A stretch of 64,000 nt of DNA from Palsa-504 sp963847965 (lineage in GTDB: Bacteria; Actinomycetota; Actinomycetes; Streptosporangiales; Streptosporangiaceae), in NCBI GenBank assembly GCA_963847965.1, contig CAWKCG010000043.1, positions 248,001-312,000 of the forward strand, written 5' to 3'. Below are positions 33,563 through 39,156 of the stretch, piece after piece. A program made the position numbers and the translations under genes. The notes beneath the pieces are model-generated. The model worked only from the letters and a program-made list of their open reading frames with translations, searched no databases and was not told the DNA's origin. Within the stretch, counting starts at the first letter, position 1; each line of letters opens with the position of its first letter.

Positions 33563-33676
33563 TGCGCCCATGTACCGATAAGCGACCAGACCACTGCGCA
33601 CCGCAGTATCTGGGATGCAATCTTCCATATCGGTTGATATGGGCTAAGCTCCTGTGCTCTTCTGTCCCAGACGGTC
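33563..33676 (+). promoter_or_regulatory. Promoter element B, full copy (upstream of cassette 2)
   Basis: The left part (33563-33632) is repeated at 31025-31094 and the right part (33612-33676) at 29852-29916, so this is the complete version. The CGGTTGATA block is about 59 bp before the GTG at 33698. Similarity between the promoter of the sortase gene and that of its presumed substrate operon suggests co-regulation. Confidence 0.6.
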
Positions 33677-33697
33677 ACGCTTGGTCGAGGGGCAGGG

Positions 33698-34792
33698 GTG
33701 AGATCAACCAGAGTCGCAGAACCCGCGCCGGCCACTGTCGAGCAAGGAATGCGCGCTCTCGCGGAGCCATCGTGGGGCCGGGTCATGGCGACGACGGTCA
33801 GTCTCTGGCTGTCGCGGCGGTGGCCGCGTGTCGGCCTCGGACGGCCGCGTGGCGTCAGCCGGCCCTCCCGGCACCTTTCCCGCCGAACCGCCCGTGGCCT
33901 GCGACTTGCCGTCCTTCTCTTGGCCCTGATCGCCGTCGCCGTGACCGCCCTCCGGCTCACCGGCACCTCGGCCTCGGCCGCCCGGTCATCCTCGGCGGGC
34001 CGTCCCCATCCGGCCCGCGGCCGCCAGGCCGCGTCCGTCGGTGCCGCCGCGACGGTCCGGGCCCAGGCCGCTGCCTGGATTGCGGGCCAGGTAGGCAGCG
34101 ACGAGATCATCGCGTGCGATCCCGCCATGTGCGCCGCGCTGCAGGCGCGAGGCGTGGCCGCGGGCCGCCTGCTCCCGGTGGGGCCGACCACGACGAGCTT
34201 GTCGAACGCTGACGTTATCGCGGCTTCCCCGGCGATCCGCAGCCAGTTCGGACGCCAGCTCAGCGGCAACTACGCGCCGATGCTGCTCGCGAGCTTCGGG
34301 TCCGGCGCCAGCCTGATCGACGTTCGCGCCGCCTTCCCGGGCGGGGTAGCGGCCTACAACTCAGCACTGCGGGCCGACTACGCCTCGCGTAAGAGCGCCG
34401 GCACGCAGCTGCTCCGCAGCCGACGCGTCATGGTGAGCCCTCAGGCCGCCGGGCAGCTCGAGGCCGGTGCCGTAGACACTCGCCTGCTGGTCATGCTCGC
34501 GGCGCTGGCGTCGCTGCAACCGCTGCAGGTGGTCGCCTTCGGCGACGCTTCCCCCGGCGCGGAGGTACCTGCCGCGGACCTGCCGCTCAGGGAGGTCACC
34601 CTCACCAGCGCGGACGGCCGGGGTGGAGCGGCTGGCCTGGCGCCCGTTCTGGCCATGGTGCGCGCGCAGCGCGCGCCATACCAGCCCGCTTTCGCCTCGA
34701 TCGTCGACTCGGCGGCCGGACAGGCCGAACTGCTCATCGAGTTCGCCGCGCCGAGCCCTCTCGGGCTACTCACAGGTGGGAACCAACCATGA
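33698..34792 (+). CDS. Membrane-anchored cassette protein with SWxx-TT-LW motif (copy 2), function unknown
   Basis: The 364-residue protein begins at a GTG behind GAGGGGCAGGG. PSWGRVMATTVSLWLSRR lies at residues 24-41, a transmembrane segment at about 69-86 (RLAVLLLALIAVAVTALRL), and the rest is exported. The exported domain has EIIACDPAMCAALQARGV (Cys140 and Cys145), LLASFGSGASLIDVRAAFPG, VVAFGDASPGAEVPAADLP and ends IEFAAPSPLGLL. Its stop overlaps the start of the DUF4397 gene (ATGA), so they are translationally coupled. The homologous pair in inverted orientation lies just to the left. An accessory or presentation role for the surface protein is inferred only from this linkage. Confidence 0.8.
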   Translation: MRSTRVAEPAPATVEQGMRALAEPSWGRVMATTVSLWLSRRWPRVGLGRPRGVSRPSRHLSRRTARGLRLAVLLLALIAVAVTALRLTGTSASAARSSSAGRPHPARGRQAASVGAAATVRAQAAAWIAGQVGSDEIIACDPAMCAALQARGVAAGRLLPVGPTTTSLSNADVIAASPAIRSQFGRQLSGNYAPMLLASFGSGASLIDVRAAFPGGVAAYNSALRADYASRKSAGTQLLRSRRVMVSPQAAGQLEAGAVDTRLLVMLAALASLQPLQVVAFGDASPGAEVPAADLPLREVTLTSADGRGGAAGLAPVLAMVRAQRAPYQPAFASIVDSAAGQAELLIEFAAPSPLGLLTGGNQP

Positions 34793-35694
34793 GGCTACGC
34801 AGGTGTTTCGCCCGGCTCGCCGCGATAACTACGCTGCTCGGCAGCGCCATTGCCTGCCTCGCGGCCTCACCGCCTGCGGCATCCGCCGCCGCGACGGGTG
34901 CGGCTGGCGCGGCTGGCGCCGCGGGCACAGCCGCGACGAATGACGGGTGGGTGCGGTGCGCCAACCTGTCCCCAGGCACGCCGGCCGTTGACATCTACCT
35001 CTACGCGTTCGGCAACCCCGGGCATCCGACCATCCTGAGGCACGCTGACTACGGCAACGTGTCCAGCTACATGGCGGTGAGCGCAGGCGAGTACACGGTC
35101 GCGATGCGCCCCGTCGGCGCGACGGCGTCAAGCCCGCCCGTAGTTTCGACCAACTTCATGGTGAGCGCCGGGTCGGCCTACACCGTGGCCAGCATCGGAT
35201 CGTCCGCGGCGCGCCGGGCACTGGTCCTGACCGACCAGATGGCCGCGCCGAAAGGCCAAGCGCTGGTCCGGGTTATCCAGGCGTCGGTAAAGCAGCCGCA
35301 GGTCACCGTCGACGATGGGCAGGACGTCCTCGCCCAGCAGTTGACCTTCGGCTCGGCGACCTCGTACATGGCCGTGCAGCCCGGCACGCAGACCGTGCAG
35401 TTCATCGCGTCGGGTGAGAAGACCTCCATGTCCGTCACCCTGACCGGCGGCTCGGTCCACACGATTGTCGTCCTGGACGGCTCCTCGGGGCTGAAGGTCG
35501 ACATCCTGACCGACGCGGCAGGCAGCCAGGTCGCGCCGACCGGGGGCGCCGCCACGGGCCTGGGCGGGACAGCGCCGCGCGACACCGACCTGATCCCGTG
35601 GGCGGGCACGCTGGCGGCCGGGTTGCTGCTTGTTACCGCCGGTGTCATCGGGCTGCGCAGGTCTCGCCGAACCGCAGCCGTAGGGCACGAGTAA
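34789..35694 (+). CDS. DUF4397 surface protein, putative sortase substrate (copy 2)
   Basis: The 301-residue protein has a signal peptide (hydrophobic core about residues 8-30, ending AASAAATGAAG-like) and two DUF4397-type repeats (GWVRCANLSPGTPAVDIYLY; VRVIQASVKQPQVTVDDGQD). The C-terminus reads GAATGLGGTAPRDTD, then a hydrophobic helix and RRSRR. Comparison with copy 1 leaves TG-(F/L)-GGTAPR as the conserved segment before the helix, the candidate sortase recognition site. ATGA overlap couples it to the upstream membrane protein. Confidence 0.85.
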   Translation: MRLRRCFARLAAITTLLGSAIACLAASPPAASAAATGAAGAAGAAGTAATNDGWVRCANLSPGTPAVDIYLYAFGNPGHPTILRHADYGNVSSYMAVSAGEYTVAMRPVGATASSPPVVSTNFMVSAGSAYTVASIGSSAARRALVLTDQMAAPKGQALVRVIQASVKQPQVTVDDGQDVLAQQLTFGSATSYMAVQPGTQTVQFIASGEKTSMSVTLTGGSVHTIVVLDGSSGLKVDILTDAAGSQVAPTGGAATGLGGTAPRDTDLIPWAGTLAAGLLLVTAGVIGLRRSRRTAAVGHE

Positions 35695-35855
35695 GGGGAA
35701 AGTCCCGGGCTGGCCACTTCTCCCCTGAGCCCTGCGACGCCAGGCCAAGCAATCGTTTGCGCTGCAACCGGCCTGCAACTTTCCGGCGAACCGTGCCGCT
35801 ACCCCCGCCAACGATTGTGAAAGGAGAAGCAGTACCACCCGGAAGGGACCCGACC

Positions 35856-36359
35856 ATGAAGCCCACCCGCATCGCCGGCGCGATCACCGCCACCGCCGCC
35901 GCCATCGCCATCCTCTCCGGGTGCGGCCTCACCCACCACACCGCCGCCATCCCAGCCCACCCCGCCACTCCGCACCAGGCCCGCACCGCCGCCCAGGCCA
36001 TCCGCCCCGTCAACCCGGCCCTAGCCTGGCTCGACTCGGCCGGCGGCCAGGCCCAGGTCACCTTCAACCAGGACGTCGACCTGCTGGCCGGCGACCTGAT
36101 CATCGAGAACCAGGCCGACGGCACCGCCAACCACCTGGCCTTCGAAGCCGACGCCCGCGCCGTCCGCGCCCAGGCCCGCGCCATCCTGGCCGACCCCGCC
36201 CTGCTCCCCGCCGTCCACCGCGCCGCCTACCAGGCCATGCTGAACGACTTCATCACCGTCGCCGACATGCTCCAGCCGGGCCTGGACTACGGCACCACCG
36301 CCCAGGACTACACCGCCTGGTACACCGCCCTCCGCGCCACCAACATCACCGTCTCCTGA
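35856..36359 (+). CDS. Small lipoprotein of unknown function
   Basis: The 167-residue protein has a classic lipoprotein signal: basic start (MKPTR), Ala/Ile-rich core and the lipobox LSGC with Cys23. The mature part is polar and mostly helical, with Ala-rich segments such as RAVRAQARAILADPALLPAV, and TFNQDVDLLAGDLIIENQAD. No domain is recognised. GGAAGG lies before the ATG and AAGGAG slightly further upstream. It is followed by a strong hairpin and stands alone, so it is probably monocistronic. It may be a periplasmic-side sensor or structural protein; nothing shows which. Confidence 0.7.
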   Translation: MKPTRIAGAITATAAAIAILSGCGLTHHTAAIPAHPATPHQARTAAQAIRPVNPALAWLDSAGGQAQVTFNQDVDLLAGDLIIENQADGTANHLAFEADARAVRAQARAILADPALLPAVHRAAYQAMLNDFITVADMLQPGLDYGTTAQDYTAWYTALRATNITVS

Positions 36360-36373
36360 ACGGTTCAGAGACA

Positions 36374-36402
36374 CGAAATGGCCGGTCCTGCCGGCCATTT
36401 CG
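36374..36402. terminator. Perfect 12-bp hairpin between convergent genes
   Basis: CGAAATGGCCGG (36374-36385), loop TCCTG, CCGGCCATTTCG (36391-36402). It lies between the lipoprotein stop and the convergent DUF1707 gene, so it probably terminates transcription from both sides. It lacks a T-run on the plus strand. Confidence 0.75.
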
Positions 36403-36422
36403 CATGTCTGCCGGTTCTGGAC

Positions 36423-37100
36423 TTACACGGCCCACTCAAGGCGACGGCGCAGAGGCGCACCAGGCAGTTGCGGGCTGGGATCACGGCCGCGCGTGGCTTC
36501 GGCGGTGTACGGATCACCAGGATCGATCGGCGGGAACGGCCCCGCGGGGCCCGCCGACCGCGGGCGCTGGGATGCCTGACCATCCGGGCCCGATCCCGGC
36601 CGCGTCGGGAACCGCCCGTGGGAGCGCTTGCGGTGGCGAGACTCGATCATCAGGACCGCGCCTACGACCGAGCCTACGAATGCAGAGGCCGCGGCCGCGA
36701 GCATCACGATGAATACCGCCATGACCACGCCGGCCACGGGCTGGCCGAGCGCCACCGCCGTAACGCTGACCCCGAAAATCATTGCCGCGATCGCGCCGAC
36801 GCCGGACTTGACCGGCCTGCTCGCTGCCCAGCTCACCGGCCGCGGCGCCGGGGCGGGTGGCAGCGGCTTGGCTAGGTTCGAGCCGGCCGGGATGTCGGCG
36901 GTGACCTCAGCCAGTTCGTCATAGGTCCGCGCCGCGAGCGTTCGGCCCACCCGCGCGTCCAGTTCGTCCTTGGTCAGGCGGCCCTGCACGAAGGCGGTCT
37001 TGAGGGTGTCGATGACCAGGTTGCGGTCGGCGTGCGACGCCCGCAGGGAGCCACGGCGTGCCTCAGGTCCCACCATCTCGCCTTCCGCGCCCGACATCAT
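36423..37100 (-). CDS. DUF1707 domain membrane protein
   Basis: The 225-residue protein carries the DUF1707 signature at residues 17-68: LRASHADRNLVIDTLKTAFV, then GRLTKDELDARVGRTLAART and YDELAEVTADIP. Two transmembrane segments follow (about residues 100-145), then a Pro/Arg-rich tail. DUF1707 is an actinobacterial N-terminal module of membrane proteins, some involved in cell-wall or sporulation functions; the role here is unknown. GAGGAGG precedes the ATG ATG start. It is divergent from the secreted protein at 37347. Confidence 0.85.
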   Translation of the reverse strand: MMSGAEGEMVGPEARRGSLRASHADRNLVIDTLKTAFVQGRLTKDELDARVGRTLAARTYDELAEVTADIPAGSNLAKPLPPAPAPRPVSWAASRPVKSGVGAIAAMIFGVSVTAVALGQPVAGVVMAVFIVMLAAAASAFVGSVVGAVLMIESRHRKRSHGRFPTRPGSGPDGQASQRPRSAGPAGPFPPIDPGDPYTAEATRGRDPSPQLPGAPLRRRLEWAV

Positions 37101-37216
37101 CGACGCCTCCTCACCAAGACGATGCTGGCACAGGTAGCGCGCCCGGCACTACACGCTGACCGAAGGCGAGCGTGGCCGGCCTCTGGCTACCGCCTTGACC
37201 TCGGCTGACCTGCGCC

Positions 37217-37253
37217 GTGACGTCTTGACAACCCTACGTATTCAAGACGTCAC
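37217..37253. promoter_or_regulatory. Perfect 12-bp inverted repeat, likely operator
   Basis: GTGACGTCTTGA (37217-37228) and TCAAGACGTCAC (37242-37253) are exact complements with a 13-bp spacer. A TTGACA sequence overlaps the left arm. The site lies in the divergent region, about 95 bp before the secreted-protein start and 117 bp before the DUF1707 start. A dimeric repressor or activator binding site is the simplest reading. Confidence 0.65.
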
Positions 37254-37346
37254 AGCCTGCTAGAGTGCTCAGCCGGGGGGACGGCCCGCAGATCTCAGCG
37301 TCCCACCATCTCGCGATTACGCGAAGACACTAGATCGGAGGATGCG

Positions 37347-38255
37347 ATGCGAAGATTGCTGCGGTTGACCGCGATAACGCCGCTGGTTCTGGCGACTGTC
37401 ATTACGGGAGCCACTGCAGCGGCAGCCGGTGAGGCTTATCCGCAAGGCAACACATGCAGCGGCACGACGGGGTCACCGGGCGTGCTGGCCGGTTTCTACG
37501 CCGGCAATGTGGTCGTCACCGGCGTCTGCGACGTCGACGGCGGCGCGGCGCTGATCACCGGAAACCTGACTCTTGCGCCCGGCTCGGCCCTGAACGCCAC
37601 ATTTGCGCTCAACGACGTGGCCGGGAAGGGAAAGTCCAGCCTGACCGTCTTCGGTAACGTCAGCGTGGGATCCGGCGCGGTCATGGCCATGGGCTGCGAA
37701 CCGAACTACTTCCCCTGCTCAGACGACCCGAACGCCGGCACCGGTGGCACACTGACCAGCCAGGACCACGTTAACGGTTACGTCGAGGCGAGTCAGGCAC
37801 TGACCGTCATCATCCATGCCACCACGATCAGCGGGAGCCTGACCTACAGCGGCGGAGGCGGCGGCCTGAGCTGCGACGTCCCCGTCAGCGGGATCTTGGC
37901 GCCCCCGGCCTTGGACTCCCCGCCATACTTTGACGCCGAGGACAACACCGTCGGCGGCAACCTCTCCATCACCGGACTCCAGACCTGCTGGATGGGGGCG
38001 CTGCGCAACCACGTGCGGGGGGACCTCGTCGACTCGAACAACACGATGGGCGACCCTGACGGGGATGAGGTACTGGCCAATGTCGTCAGCGGTGGCATCG
38101 CCTGCTTCAGCAACAGCCCGGCGGTGCAATACGGCGACTCCGATAGTTCCCCGAATCAGGTACGGGGCGCCGCGTCCGGCGAGTGCGCTTTCAACGTGAA
38201 GCAGCCGGACCCGGCTCCCTCAGGAACGCCGGAGCCGATCTCCGTCAAGAGCTGA
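37347..38255 (+). CDS. Secreted protein of unknown function
   Basis: The 302-residue protein has a Sec signal peptide (MRRLLRLTAITPLVLATVIT, cleavage near TAAAAGEA). The mature protein is Gly/Asn/Ser-rich with recurring GN(L/V)-type strands (ITGNLTLAPGSALN, VFGNVSVGSGAVM, VGGNLSITGL), suggesting a right-handed beta-helix or beta-solenoid. Several cysteines (TCSG, GVCD, MGCEPNYFPCSDD, ACFS, GECAF) could form disulfides. No transmembrane anchor or sorting signal is present. GGAGG precedes the ATG. A strong terminator follows. No named family is recognised. Confidence 0.75.
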   Translation: MRRLLRLTAITPLVLATVITGATAAAAGEAYPQGNTCSGTTGSPGVLAGFYAGNVVVTGVCDVDGGAALITGNLTLAPGSALNATFALNDVAGKGKSSLTVFGNVSVGSGAVMAMGCEPNYFPCSDDPNAGTGGTLTSQDHVNGYVEASQALTVIIHATTISGSLTYSGGGGGLSCDVPVSGILAPPALDSPPYFDAEDNTVGGNLSITGLQTCWMGALRNHVRGDLVDSNNTMGDPDGDEVLANVVSGGIACFSNSPAVQYGDSDSSPNQVRGAASGECAFNVKQPDPAPSGTPEPISVKS

Positions 38256-38269
38256 CCTGCATACCGAAC

Positions 38270-38306
38270 GCTGGGCCACCCCCGAAGGGTGGCCCAGCGG
38301 CTTTTT
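38270..38306 (+). terminator. Rho-independent terminator of the secreted-protein gene
   Basis: The stem GCTGGGCCACCC (38270-38281) pairs with GGGTGGCCCAGC (38287-38298) around a CCGAA loop and is followed by GGCTTTTT. It is a textbook intrinsic terminator 15 bp after the stop codon. Confidence 0.92.
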
Positions 38307-38331
38307 GGCCTTAGGCGTGAAACTGGTGGTG

Positions 38332-38404
38332 AGCCCCGTCACGGATTCGAACCGTGCACCTTTCCCTTACGAGGGGAATGCTCTGCCGAATGAGCTAACG
38401 GGGC
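38332..38404 (-). tRNA. tRNA-Thr (anticodon CGT)
   Basis: On the minus strand the sequence folds as a complete cloverleaf: acceptor GCCCCGT/ACGGGGC, anticodon stem TTCCC/GGGAA with loop CTCGTAA, and the T-arm GGTTCGAATCC. The anticodon CGT reads ACG codons. The gene is 73 nt and lacks an encoded CCA. It lies between the terminator and the PPOX gene. Confidence 0.95.
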
Positions 38405-38518
38405 ATGGCGCCGCCCAGCGTACCTGAAGGTTCGCCGAGGGCGCCCCGCGCGCCCCACTGGACGACCCGGTGAGTCTACCGGATCGGCAGGCGGCGCGGA
38501 CGCCGTACCATCCTCAGC

Positions 38519-38938
38519 GTGAAGCTTCCCGAGGACGACGCGCGCACCCGGTTCGCCACCGCCGCCGTGGCGCGCCTGGGGACCGCCGACGCCCAGGGGC
38601 GACCCCATGTTGTCGTGGTCACTTTCGCGGTCGACGGTGACGTCATCTACACGGCGGTCGACCAGAAGCCGAAGTCCGGCACCAACCTCAAGCGGCTGCG
38701 CAACGTCGCCGAGAACCCGCGGGTCACCGTGCTCACCGACCACTACTCCGACGACTGGGACACGCTCTGGTGGGTCCGCGCCGACGGCAGGGCGGAAATA
38801 CTGACCGATCCACCCCGGATGGCCGCGCCGCTGAACCTGCTGGCCAGCCGCTACCGGCAGTACCGCCAGGCACCGCCCACCGGTCCCGTGATAGCGGTCA
38901 CCGTCGAACGGTGGTCGGGCTGGGCCGCAGCACTCTAG
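38519..38938 (+). CDS. PPOX-class F420-dependent enzyme (TIGR03668-type)
   Basis: The 139-residue protein is a flavin-reductase-like split-barrel: RTRFATAAVARLGTADAQGR, then PHVVVVTFAVDGDVIYTAVD, KSGTNLKRLRNVAENPRVTV and WWVRADGRAEIL. The order matches the actinobacterial Rv-type PPOX family that binds coenzyme F420. The GTG start at 38519 is preceded by a GC-rich leader without a clear ribosome binding site. The natural substrate is unknown. It stands alone between the tRNA and the signalling protein. Confidence 0.85.
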   Translation: MKLPEDDARTRFATAAVARLGTADAQGRPHVVVVTFAVDGDVIYTAVDQKPKSGTNLKRLRNVAENPRVTVLTDHYSDDWDTLWWVRADGRAEILTDPPRMAAPLNLLASRYRQYRQAPPTGPVIAVTVERWSGWAAAL

Positions 38939-39156
38939 ATAGCGACAACGGGGGGCTGGGGGCACGAGGCTACAGACACGGGGCTGACCAGAAAGTTACC
39001 GAACGTAACCGGGCGCGCACCCGCGTGCGGACGCCGACGAAGGTGAGGGGGCCCCGGCGGACGGCGACCCAAGCCGTTGGTGACAATTAGTGATCACATC
39101 TTAACAATGGGTATAACAGCGGGGACTAGGTGTGATTGTCGGGGGAAGAGGTAGCG
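38939..39156. other. Spacer before the EAL/GGDEF gene
   Basis: No gene is supported. A relatively AT-rich tract at 39080-39115 (GACAATTAGTGATCACATCT, then TTAACAATGGG) is the likely promoter area. GGGGGAAGAGG precedes the ATG at 39157. Confidence 0.4.

Noticed and set aside
33418..34269. Upstream extension of the minus-strand cassette protein
   Set aside because: It runs antisense through the paralogous gene and its promoter; no similarity precedes the SW motif region.
35598..35855. N-terminal extension of the lipoprotein gene
   Set aside because: The lipobox protein begins clearly at 35856; upstream residues overlap the DUF4397 gene in another frame.
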